Positions 1-7,067 of a DNA stretch of 10,021 nt are shown in pieces; the stretch's first letter is position 1, and each line of letters begins with the position of its first letter. The translations under genes and the position numbers were made by a program. The stretch spans positions 1-10,021 of the forward strand of contig WAQC01000103.1 of the NCBI GenBank assembly GCA_015520425.1. The letters run 5' to 3'. Source of the DNA: Candidatus Pelearchaeum sp. GTDB taxonomy: Archaea; Thermoproteota; Nitrososphaeria_A; Caldarchaeales; Caldarchaeaceae. The notes below the pieces were generated by a model. That model had not been told where the DNA came from and searched no databases. It saw nothing but the letters and a program-made list of their open reading frames with translations.

Positions 1-637
<637 letters not shown>

Positions 638-650
638 ACCGCCAATCCGT

Positions 651-675
651 ACTCCCTGATAGGTGTCTGGGGAGT
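651..675 (+). other. Hairpin just downstream of the 16S 3' end
   Basis: ACTCCC (651-656) pairs with GGGAGT (670-675), and G-U pairs can extend the stem inward. It lies 13 nt after the mature 16S end. It may help terminate or process the 16S precursor. The 5' strand of the usual archaeal processing stem would lie outside the window, so a bulge-helix-bulge site cannot be tested here. Confidence 0.4.
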
Positions 676-722
676 TGTGTTGGGTTGGGCTTGTGGGTGC
701 GGATAGGGCGTTTGGGCCCGTG

Positions 723-731
723 CTTTTCTTT
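723..731 (+). terminator. Pyrimidine-tract terminator of the 16S transcript
   Basis: CTTTTCTTT is the only T-rich tract after the 16S gene on the plus strand, and archaeal transcription typically ends in such tracts. It overlaps the stop codon of the convergent nosY gene (730-732). The opposite strand has no T tract between here and the 16S gene. Confidence 0.55.
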
Positions 732-1545
732 ACATATCCTGGCGTTTGAAGAGTGCGAGTGTTGCGGCTAGTGTTGCCGCTGTCCATGCTATGAGTGAGG
801 ATGTCAGTAGTGTGGGGAGTGTTTCTCCTATGTTTTTGGCTATGTATGCGCTTGTTGGGCCTAGGACGAGCAGTGAGGGGTCTAGTGCGTATACCATTAG
901 TAGGCGGGCGCTCTCAACTGGGTTTATTGCCAGTAGTGTGAATATCTGCTCCCATTTGAGCTGGGCTCCTATTGCAGCGCCCATTAGTATGAGGTCGTAG
1001 ATTACGAGCAGGGATAGCCAGGTCATCAGTATTATTCCTAGGGCTTCAAACCTGCTTCTGGAGAGTGTGGAGATTAGTAGGCCTAGGCCTGTGAGTGTAG
1101 CCGCCAAGAGTATGCAGGTGGCCATTATTTGGAGATAGATTATGAGGTCTCCTGATGAGAGTATGACCCATAGATACCATGCGGCGGCTCCGTATCCCAG
1201 AGCTGTGGCTAGGGCGACTGAGACTGTTATTCCGATGTATTTGCTGAGCAGCACCTCGGCTTTTGAGAGTGGCTGTGAGAGGATTATCTCAAGTGTTCCG
1301 CGTTCGCGTTCTCCTATTATTGAGAGCCCGGCCAGAGACATGGCCATTAATGGGACTAGGTAGAGGGTCATGTTTATGAGCGCCGCCGAGACGCGGCCGA
1401 ACGCTCTGAACCCTAGGTATCCGAGGCCTAGTGAGCTGAAGTAGGATAGCGATAAGCCTAACACGGCGTATATGACTGCGTAGAGAATAAGCCACCTATT
1501 TCTTAATGCGTCAAAAAGCTCTTTCTTTACGAGGGGCCAGAGCAT
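730..1545 (-). CDS. nosY: NosY, ABC-2 type permease of the NosDFY copper-site maturation transporter
   Basis: This is the membrane subunit of the NosFY ABC transporter, which works with NosD on maturation of the CuZ centre of N2O reductase. The 271-residue protein has about six hydrophobic segments (roughly residues 18-38, 56-77, 103-128, 135-160, 167-194 and 245-265). Residues 79-86 (GERERGTL) and the following QPLSK form the cytoplasmic motif typical of ABC-2 permeases. The stretch 208-234 (NPVESARLL, then LDPSLLVLGP) is characteristic of NosY as opposed to other ABC-2 proteins. The ATG directly abuts the nosF stop codon (TAGATG), with a GGTGG ribosome site inside nosF, so the two are surely cotranslated. 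It is the last gene of the operon and runs convergently towards the 16S gene, whose end is only 92 bp away. Length and topology are normal for the family. Confidence 0.92.
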   Translation of the reverse strand: MLWPLVKKELFDALRNRWLILYAVIYAVLGLSLSYFSSLGLGYLGFRAFGRVSAALINMTLYLVPLMAMSLAGLSIIGERERGTLEIILSQPLSKAEVLLSKYIGITVSVALATALGYGAAAWYLWVILSSGDLIIYLQIMATCILLAATLTGLGLLISTLSRSRFEALGIILMTWLSLLVIYDLILMGAAIGAQLKWEQIFTLLAINPVESARLLMVYALDPSLLVLGPTSAYIAKNIGETLPTLLTSSLIAWTAATLAATLALFKRQDM

Positions 1546-2424
1546 CTATACACCACCCGCGGAGAGCTTCATGATTAGTTCATCCACGTTGGGCTCTTCA
1601 ATTATCACACGGCTCATATCAATACCCAGCTGCATCAAGTTAGACAATGTTTTGTGCAGGTTGTGTGTTTTTATGATTGTCCAGCCGTTTGTTGAGCTAC
1701 TAATTTCCTCGGCAGTGCTATCAATTATTTGATGTGGTTGTTTGACGTATATGCGGTATGCTGCGGGTATTGTTTTTAGAATCTCCTCGGACTTCATTAT
1801 TCCCAGCATCCTCCCCCTGTCTAGGATTATTACGTTATCAGCCATGATGAGGAGTCCGCTGAGCGTGTGTGTTGAGATGATGATTGTCTTACCGCTTTCT
1901 TTGAGGCGGCGCATAATCCCGATGGTCTCGGTTCTGCTCCGCGCATCCATGTTGCTGAAAGGCTCGTCTAGAAGCAACGCCCTTGGATTCCCCAGAAGCG
2001 CAACAGCCAGGCTCAGACGCTGCTTCATACCACCAGACAAAGCACCAACCTTTTCATCGGCCTTATCAAGCAACCCAACCACTCCAAGAGTCTCCTCAAG
2101 GGTAACATCAATGCCCCGCAGGTCTGAGAAGAAGTCTATAACCTGTAGGCAGGTCATGTCGCTGTATAGATTTACTGTCTGCGGGAGGTAGCCTAGGTTC
2201 TTCCTTACTTCCTTTCCCTGCTTCTTGACATCATAGCCAAATATCCTTATCACTCCCTCAAACTTTAGCAAGCCGAGCATGCATCTTAGGAGCGTGGTCT
2301 TTCCTGAGCCGTTGGGGCCTAGGAGAAGCGTAAAGCTACCATCGCTAAGGCTGAAGGATATATCTTCCAGCGCTTGTGTGTTTCCATAGTATCTAGATAC
2401 GTTTTCTACCTCTATTGCCTCCAT
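1546..2424 (-). CDS. nosF: NosF, ATPase subunit of the Nos maturation ABC transporter
   Basis: This ABC ATPase drives the NosY permease. From the chosen ATG it has 292 residues with every ATPase motif: Walker A GPNGSGKTT (36-44), Q-loop Gln82, signature LSGGMKQ (129-135), Walker B ALLLDEP (149-155) and the H-loop His186 in STHT. The C-terminal 75 residues have no recognisable motif, as is common for this branch. A frame-compatible GTG lies at 2433, but the ATG at 2424 is preferred because a strong Shine-Dalgarno (GAGGTGG) sits exactly 5 nt before it. The start overlaps the 3' end of nosD by 32 nt and the stop abuts nosY. The isolated ATPase would not be assignable to Nos; its position between nosD and nosY makes the call secure. 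Confidence 0.92.
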   Translation of the reverse strand: MEAIEVENVSRYYGNTQALEDISFSLSDGSFTLLLGPNGSGKTTLLRCMLGLLKFEGVIRIFGYDVKKQGKEVRKNLGYLPQTVNLYSDMTCLQVIDFFSDLRGIDVTLEETLGVVGLLDKADEKVGALSGGMKQRLSLAVALLGNPRALLLDEPFSNMDARSRTETIGIMRRLKESGKTIIISTHTLSGLLIMADNVIILDRGRMLGIMKSEEILKTIPAAYRIYVKQPHQIIDSTAEEISSSTNGWTIIKTHNLHKTLSNLMQLGIDMSRVIIEEPNVDELIMKLSAGGV

Positions 2425-3754
2425 AAAAACCACCTCTTAGGGCAACTATGATTAGGCTAGCTGGAGATATTGTGAGAGCTGCCGCCGCGATGAGCCAGGA
2501 TACATCTCCCTCGGCTGATGGGGTTGGCATGAAGGATATTTCTGTGCGGGGCTGCTCATCAACAGCCTTAACCCGCGCACCCATTGGAATAGCCTTCTTC
2601 ATAACCTCCAACATCATATACGCTGGGCTGTACATCATAATCCTGAGATACGGGTAGTTGTCCATCAAATCCTCCAGCGGGTCTTCCGCCTTGTAGGGCT
2701 GCCCCTCTATTCCGCGGTAATCGCTCCAGAAGTTCCCTCTCCAATATGCTATGGTATCTCCGCGGCCTATGAGCATTACCTGCTCAAGGTTTTCAACAAA
2801 GTTATTGCCATAGAATTCCCCACGCGAGTCAACATCCAGGCTAACGCCCACATAGTTGAAAGCTACCGTATTGTTCTTCACAGTTAGGTATGTTGTTTCA
2901 GGGGGGTATGGTGAGTAGGTTATGTCAAGCCCCAGATAATGCCCGTATATCATGTTGTATTCCAGCGTAACATTTCCAGACTCGCGGAGGAAGATTCCCT
3001 CACTAACCGCCATCCCCTTATTCTCACCCACCATATTAAACTTGACAGTAAGATTCTGAGAATACATCAAAGCCATACCAACAAGATTCCCTACCACCGT
3101 GTTGTTAAGAATCTCGTAGTTAGCCGAATACATCAAATGTATTCCATATCGCGATTTTGTGATTTTGTTTTGTATTATCTTCGTGTAATAGGAATGCTCA
3201 TTATATATTCCGTCTTTCGCTTCCCTTATCGTGTTGTTTATTATAAGTGAGCCGAAAGCATACCATAGGTATATCCCGTGGCCTCTGTCGTTGATGTGCT
3301 TCTGTGGCATTCCCAGTATTGTGTTGTTTGCCACAGTAGTGTTATATGCTCCCTCAATATAGATTCCGAAGAGAGTATCCTCAAAGATATTGTTGATTAG
3401 CTTGCTGTTGTTTCCTCTTATCTTCACACCCGCTGCTTCACTGCCATACCAGATATTGCTATTGATTATCCTGAAGCCGTCCAACACGACGTCGTTTGCT
3501 TCAATGACAACTACATCGCTGACCTCTTGCCCATCTATCGTTGGATAATCCCTACCCACAAGTGTCAGGGGCTTATCTACCACGATAGGCCCATAATACG
3601 TTCCAGGGGGTATTTCTAAGACGTCGTAGGGCTTGGCCTCGTTGATTAGCTGTTGTAGCTTACTTGTGTTTTCACCCATCACCACGCGCGGTGTTGTCAG
3701 TATGGATAGCAGGACGAGAACGGTGAGGAGAGTGGCGAGTTTATAGGTGGTCAA
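2393..3754 (-). CDS. nosD: NosD, extracytoplasmic beta-helix protein for CuZ assembly
   Basis: NosD is the exported parallel beta-helix partner of NosFY, needed to assemble the CuZ cluster in NosZ. The 453-residue product has a signal sequence (hydrophobic 6-20). About ten imperfect beta-helix turns follow from residue 60 to 320, with recurring GIYL, GIHLMYS and NNT elements. The NosD-typical segment GNFWSDYRG lies at 340-348. A C-terminal hydrophobic segment (419-439) is followed by a basic tail, so the protein is probably membrane-anchored with the helix outside. Nine N-X-S/T sequons fit an archaeal surface glycoprotein. The start appears to be TTG: it overlaps the upstream stop (TTGA), preceded by GGAGGAG about 13 nt earlier, and no ATG lies between it and the signal sequence. 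The 3' end overlaps nosF by 32 nt. Confidence 0.93.
   Translation of the reverse strand: MTTYKLATLLTVLVLLSILTTPRVVMGENTSKLQQLINEAKPYDVLEIPPGTYYGPIVVDKPLTLVGRDYPTIDGQEVSDVVVIEANDVVLDGFRIINSNIWYGSEAAGVKIRGNNSKLINNIFEDTLFGIYIEGAYNTTVANNTILGMPQKHINDRGHGIYLWYAFGSLIINNTIREAKDGIYNEHSYYTKIIQNKITKSRYGIHLMYSANYEILNNTVVGNLVGMALMYSQNLTVKFNMVGENKGMAVSEGIFLRESGNVTLEYNMIYGHYLGLDITYSPYPPETTYLTVKNNTVAFNYVGVSLDVDSRGEFYGNNFVENLEQVMLIGRGDTIAYWRGNFWSDYRGIEGQPYKAEDPLEDLMDNYPYLRIMMYSPAYMMLEVMKKAIPMGARVKAVDEQPRTEISFMPTPSAEGDVSWLIAAAALTISPASLIIVALRGGFYGGNRGRKRI
2430..2436 (-). promoter_or_regulatory. Ribosome binding site that sets the nosF start
   Basis: GAGGTGG on the minus strand is complementary to the CACCTC of the 16S tail in this same window. 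The spacer to the ATG at 2424 is five T residues. Using the upstream GTG at 2433 would place this site inside the coding sequence, so the ATG is the likelier start. Confidence 0.75.
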
Positions 3755-4323
3755 TGCTTCTCACTACTCCTCCACCTAAGGGCTGTGAAGATTTGGAGTA
3801 TTGCGGCAGCAAGGGGCAGGAAGAATCCTGGCCCTAGATAGCTGGTTATGTCAAAGTTGGCTATCCTATAGACGCCGAAGAACGGTGGGTCAAACGGCTC
3901 AACCTTTATAGGAGCTTCGGGGTTTATCGTATGGGTATAATCATACATCCACAGATAAGCGTATATCGGTATCCCCAACAATATTACTATGTATATACCC
4001 CATACAAGATAGAAGCGTTTTCCACTACCGTTGAGCGCGGCTGCCGCAACGGAGAAAACCAATAGAAGAGCATACACAAACTTCAGATACACCAACTCAG
4101 GCATACTAGCAGGGTCAATCCTACCCAAACCAACATAGTGGTTAACTATATTCACGTTTTGTAGGTCTCCGACAACTCCTGCTAGTGGATAGACTTCAAC
4201 AAGGAGTGGCTTCTCTATGAATGGGGCTTTTAGGTTTATGGCCCACATGGGTAGGAAGAAGGAAACAGCCACGAGAACTGCTGAGGTTAGTATGAGCAAG
4301 CCCTTACGTTTGGATAATTTCAT
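3751..4323 (-). CDS. nosB: NosB-like four-helix membrane protein of clade II-type nos clusters
   Basis: This 190-residue membrane protein has four predicted helices (about 8-28, 78-98, 104-127 and 163-183). Between helices 1 and 2 lies an extracytoplasmic loop with WAINLKAP and NIVNHYVGLG (57-67). After helix 3 comes LWMYDYTHTINPEAPIKV (124-141). The same loop motifs occur, as I recall them, in the membrane protein found beside nosZ in many clade II (atypical) nos clusters, usually called NosB. Its biochemical role is unknown. The conserved His, Asp and aromatic residues on the outer face would suit metal or quinol contact, but that is inference. It begins 10 nt after nosL and overlaps nosD by 4 nt (TTGA), so it is translationally coupled on both sides. 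The family match is firm; the gene name is less so. Confidence 0.72.
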   Translation of the reverse strand: MKLSKRKGLLILTSAVLVAVSFFLPMWAINLKAPFIEKPLLVEVYPLAGVVGDLQNVNIVNHYVGLGRIDPASMPELVYLKFVYALLLVFSVAAAALNGSGKRFYLVWGIYIVILLGIPIYAYLWMYDYTHTINPEAPIKVEPFDPPFFGVYRIANFDITSYLGPGFFLPLAAAILQIFTALRWRSSEKH

Positions 4324-4332
4324 ATCTCATGA

Positions 4333-4338
4333 ATCACC
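4333..4338 (-). promoter_or_regulatory. Ribosome binding site of the NosB-like gene, overlapping the nosL stop
   Basis: GGTGAT on the minus strand pairs with ATCACC of the 16S tail and includes the TGA stop of nosL (4334-4336). The spacer to the ATG at 4323 is 9 nt. Ribosomes ending nosL would therefore sit on the initiation site of the next gene, which suggests coupled translation. Confidence 0.6.
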
Positions 4339-4831
4339 CCATCATAGTTGGTTTCAGCTCTACCTTAAGTAGCTCGCTCCAGCTCAACACTACTCCAGAA
4401 TACTCTTCCGCAATCTTTTCCGCGTTCTCCCTCTCGCGGAGCGCAACAACTCCAAAGCCCATGGGCGTCTTTAGAGCAGTTGGGTCGGCCTTTACATACC
4501 AGGCGCTTTTGGCGTCCAGCGGCTCTTTAGTAATGTAATCAAATACTATTACCTCAATTATTTTACGAGAACCGCTAGTCTTCTTATACTCTAAAACCAT
4601 CCCACCAATATCATCGTACTTCCAGTAATCTGGCTCTCCCTCTACGAGTATCGCGGCAGCGTATCGTATGTCGCTTATGAGCATGCCGCATCTCTTGCAT
4701 TTCTCCCTGTCAAGCTCTATAGAGAGTTCTGGTTTTGTGCCTGATTGTGAGGTGATTATGAATCCACCTATAACTGCAACTACTATAATTATGCCAACAA
4801 CACCAATTATTATCTTGTGTTTTTCACCCAT
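4334..4831 (-). CDS. nosL: NosL-like copper chaperone, membrane-anchored
   Basis: NosL binds Cu(I) outside the cytoplasm and delivers copper to N2O reductase. The 165-residue protein has one N-terminal hydrophobic segment (7-27), then the NosL signature CKRCGM (Cys45, Cys48, Met50), followed by a YWKYDDIGGM segment (69-78) and TPMGFG (122-127), whose Met124 is a second candidate copper ligand. Bacterial NosL proteins are usually lipoproteins; here no lipobox cysteine follows the hydrophobic segment, so an uncleaved membrane anchor is more likely. It lies 51 nt downstream of nosZ, a gap containing a T-rich tract, and 10 nt before the NosB-like gene. Its place right after the reductase supports a role in copper loading. 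Related family members also accompany other copper systems, but the context decides for Nos. Confidence 0.9.
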   Translation of the reverse strand: MGEKHKIIIGVVGIIIVVAVIGGFIITSQSGTKPELSIELDREKCKRCGMLISDIRYAAAILVEGEPDYWKYDDIGGMVLEYKKTSGSRKIIEVIVFDYITKEPLDAKSAWYVKADPTALKTPMGFGVVALRERENAEKIAEEYSGVVLSWSELLKVELKPTMMG

Positions 4832-4860
4832 GTCTTTACATCCACCAGCTATTGAGCGTT

Positions 4861-4880
4861 GGAAAATTAAAAGAAGAGGG
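4861..4880 (-). terminator. T-rich tract after nosZ, possible partial terminator
   Basis: Directly after the nosZ stop the minus strand reads CCCCTCTTCTTTTAATTTTC. Such pyrimidine tracts can end archaeal transcripts. As nosL and the maturation genes follow in the same direction, this could act as an attenuator making nosZ mRNA more abundant than the rest. It may also be simple base composition. Confidence 0.3.
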
Positions 4881-4882
4881 GG

Positions 4883-6952
4883 TTAGGCTGGCTCCACTTC
4901 TAGCCAGCCAGCCATCTCTAGGTGTAGTGGGGAGCAGAACTCCACGCAGTAGAAGGCATACACCCCAGGTTTGTCGGCCACGAACTCCACGGTGGCGGTT
5001 TCTCCAGGCTCCAGGCTGGCCATTATGTTATACTCGGCAACAGCGAAGGCATGCGTAGCGTCCTTAGTGGTCTCTATGTTTGTTATGTGTAGCCTCAGCA
5101 GGTCGCCCTGCTTGCACCTGATTATGTCAGGCGTTATAGTGCTCCTCACTTCCGTCATCCATACCTCAGTAACCCACCTACCATCCTCCTGACGGCGCTC
5201 AACACCCACCTTACCCTCAACATACTTGGCATGCCGCTGGAACGTCTCAGGGTCCGTACCCAGCTCATACACGGAAATCGGCTTTACCTTATCAGCGGAT
5301 ATCATCTTGGCGTAGTGCGGCTCGCCTATGCCTATCGGCATGTCATAGAGGAGCTGCATCTTCTCGCCAGAGATGTCTATGAGCTGGAAGTTCTGCGGCA
5401 ATAATGGGCCTACGTTCATGAACCTATCCACAGACCACTTGTTGAGAGCTACTAGATACTTACCCTTCGGCGTGGGTGAGTTGCTCTCTGGTGTGGCGAG
5501 GTGGCCTATGTTGTAGTGTATCGGTATCCTATCAACAACCTGGAAAGGCTTATCTCCAGTATAGTCAGGCGGCCCTAACGTGTATTTCACAACCTCGTTG
5601 CTGATGAAGCAGCTCACGTACCCATGGCCTTTATCGTCAAACTCGTCATGCAGCGGTCCTAGGCCAACCTCTATCTGCGCAGCCTTTACATCTTCAAACC
5701 TAAGTACAGGAACGCCGTAGGGGTCTTCTCCCTGGAAACGCTGGTCAGCTATCGCGCGTTTAATCTTCTCTATATCATAGACCGTTACAAGCGGCTCCAG
5801 CTTCCCACCTATCACTATATACCTACCACTGGCAGTTATGTCGCAGCCGTGTGGGCTCTTAGGCTCTGGAGCAAAGAACAGAATACCCTCCTTAATAGCT
5901 GTCTCAAGAGTTATCACCTTTATACCATTCATCTCCTTAGCCTTGCCTTGTCTTACTACCTGCTCCGCTTTCTTCCAGTTGATTATATGCAAGTAGTCAA
6001 AATCGTTCTGTGAAGCGGCAATCTCAAGCGGCGGCCGTCCCTCAAGAACCCCACCTATCGCAAGTTCCGTGTTTATTGAGTTTAAGAAAGCCCATCCATC
6101 GCTTGGCCCCCATCCCGCAATTTCTAAGTCCTGCATGTATGGTGGTAGTTCTATTTGGAAGCTGTTGGCAAGGTCAAATTTCCCTCTCTTTCTATCAAAT
6201 CTTAGGAAAGTTGTTGTTCCTCTGAAATACTCTTTAAAGTTCTGCTCGGTTAGTTTTACGTATGTTTTTCCAGGCTTGTATCCTTTTCCAGGCTCCCACG
6301 GTGCTGCGAATTGGCTTCCGCATGCTACATATTCGGTGTTTGGTGTAGCGCAGGCCCCGCCATGCTGTGTTTGGGTATTAGGTAATTTAACTATATCTTT
6401 TGTTTCAAAGTCTTTCAGGCTTATCGCAGCCTTCCGCGCGTTGAGCTTATCGCCTATGAAGAGCCACTCGCCATCATACTCGGCGTTTGTCCTGCTTATC
6501 TCTGGGTGGTGCGTGTCTCCGCATGTGAGGAAGCGTATTCCGTTGCTTCCCTTCTCAAGAAGCTTCATCGTCTTTACATCGCCGTATCCGTAGCCCTGCC
6601 AAGGCTCTGGCGTGAATACCGCGATTATCCTGTAAATACGCATTGATGGGACGCCGATTACCATTACTTGGCCACTGTGGCCTCCTGAGGAGAACATTAG
6701 GAACTCGTCTGGCATTCCTCCAGGGACGTATGTCTTAAGAGCGCTAACTACATGCGCTGGCTGTAGGTTTCTCTGCTTTATTATATCCTCCACCTGCCTG
6801 AGCGTTGGTGGCGCCGCGGGCGTTATTAGGCGGGAGAGGCCGAACCCAGCTGCTCCGCCCACCGCCAGCCCAGCGACGGCAGCAGCTATGAAACCCCTTC
6901 TACTGACCTTATTCTCCTTTGGTTGAGACTTTTCTTTCTTTTCCACACCCAT
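4883..6952 (-). CDS. nosZ: NosZ, nitrous oxide reductase (N2O to N2) with a Tat signal
   Basis: This multicopper enzyme performs the last step of denitrification, N2O + 2 H+ + 2 e- to N2 + H2O, outside the cytoplasmic membrane. Its 689 residues begin with a twin-arginine signal (SRRGF, 17-21, then a hydrophobic stretch to about 38). The seven-bladed propeller keeps the seven CuZ histidines: His148 and His149 in GDTHH, His197 in QTQHGG, His322 in YLHIINW, His368 in SPHGCD, His435 in GPLHDEFD and His484 in YNIGH. The C-terminal cupredoxin domain has a full CuA set: His634, Cys669, Cys673, His677 and Met680. Glu671 stands where classical NosZ has tryptophan, as in cytochrome oxidase subunit II. 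Length is usual, with no C-terminal haem domain. It is the first gene of the operon and diverges from a cupredoxin gene. All catalytic residues are present, so activity is expected. Confidence 0.97.
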   Translation of the reverse strand: MGVEKKEKSQPKENKVSRRGFIAAAVAGLAVGGAAGFGLSRLITPAAPPTLRQVEDIIKQRNLQPAHVVSALKTYVPGGMPDEFLMFSSGGHSGQVMVIGVPSMRIYRIIAVFTPEPWQGYGYGDVKTMKLLEKGSNGIRFLTCGDTHHPEISRTNAEYDGEWLFIGDKLNARKAAISLKDFETKDIVKLPNTQTQHGGACATPNTEYVACGSQFAAPWEPGKGYKPGKTYVKLTEQNFKEYFRGTTTFLRFDRKRGKFDLANSFQIELPPYMQDLEIAGWGPSDGWAFLNSINTELAIGGVLEGRPPLEIAASQNDFDYLHIINWKKAEQVVRQGKAKEMNGIKVITLETAIKEGILFFAPEPKSPHGCDITASGRYIVIGGKLEPLVTVYDIEKIKRAIADQRFQGEDPYGVPVLRFEDVKAAQIEVGLGPLHDEFDDKGHGYVSCFISNEVVKYTLGPPDYTGDKPFQVVDRIPIHYNIGHLATPESNSPTPKGKYLVALNKWSVDRFMNVGPLLPQNFQLIDISGEKMQLLYDMPIGIGEPHYAKMISADKVKPISVYELGTDPETFQRHAKYVEGKVGVERRQEDGRWVTEVWMTEVRSTITPDIIRCKQGDLLRLHITNIETTKDATHAFAVAEYNIMASLEPGETATVEFVADKPGVYAFYCVEFCSPLHLEMAGWLEVEPA

Positions 6953-6994
6953 ACTTCTCTCAAGCTTATGTTATCCCATGCCCTGGGGAAAAGC

Positions 6995-7000
6995 ATTATA
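6995..7000 (-). promoter_or_regulatory. Putative TATA box of the nos operon
   Basis: TATAAT on the minus strand lies about 45 nt before the nosZ ATG (6952). With the usual spacing of about 26 nt, transcription would begin near 6971 and give a leader of about 19 nt containing a weak GAGAG ribosome site. An alternative A+T-rich element is at 7020-7029. Confidence 0.45.
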
Positions 7001-7014
7001 CCTAACATATTAGG
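7001..7014. promoter_or_regulatory. Inverted repeat abutting the nosZ TATA element, possible operator
   Basis: CCTAA and TTAGG form a perfect 5-bp inverted repeat around a 4-bp centre (CATA). It lies immediately upstream of the putative nosZ TATA box, where TFB would contact the promoter. A dimeric regulator bound here could control nosZ. The short arms mean chance is possible. Confidence 0.35.
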
Positions 7015-7019
7015 GGCAA

Positions 7020-7029
7020 TACTAAATTT
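7020..7029 (+). promoter_or_regulatory. Possible TATA element of the cupredoxin gene
   Basis: TACTAAATTT is centred about 43 nt before the cupredoxin ATG (7068). Transcription starting about 26 nt downstream would give a leader of roughly 20 nt that holds the GGTGA ribosome site at 7059-7063. The match to a TATA consensus is only moderate. Confidence 0.3.
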
Positions 7030-7033
7030 GAGC

Positions 7034-7045
7034 CATAGGCCTATG
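7034..7045. promoter_or_regulatory. Perfect 12-bp palindrome before the cupredoxin gene
   Basis: CATAGGCCTATG is fully self-complementary. A second, overlapping inverted repeat (TAGGC and GCCTA, 7036-7049) extends it to the right. It lies 22 bp before the cupredoxin ATG, around the predicted transcription start, and 82 bp from the nosZ start. It is a reasonable operator candidate for a dimeric regulator of the divergent pair. Confidence 0.4.
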
Positions 7046-7067
7046 CCTAGCCAAGGATGGTGAGGAT

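Noticed and set aside
1079..1090. Perfect palindrome AGGCCTAGGCCT
   Set aside because: It lies inside nosY and codes for a Gly-Leu-Gly-Leu stretch, so it is best explained by codon choice in a membrane helix.
6069..6593. Plus-strand frame of 174 codons
   Set aside because: It is antisense to nosZ, whose catalytic histidines are coded on the other strand; it has no recognisable domain.
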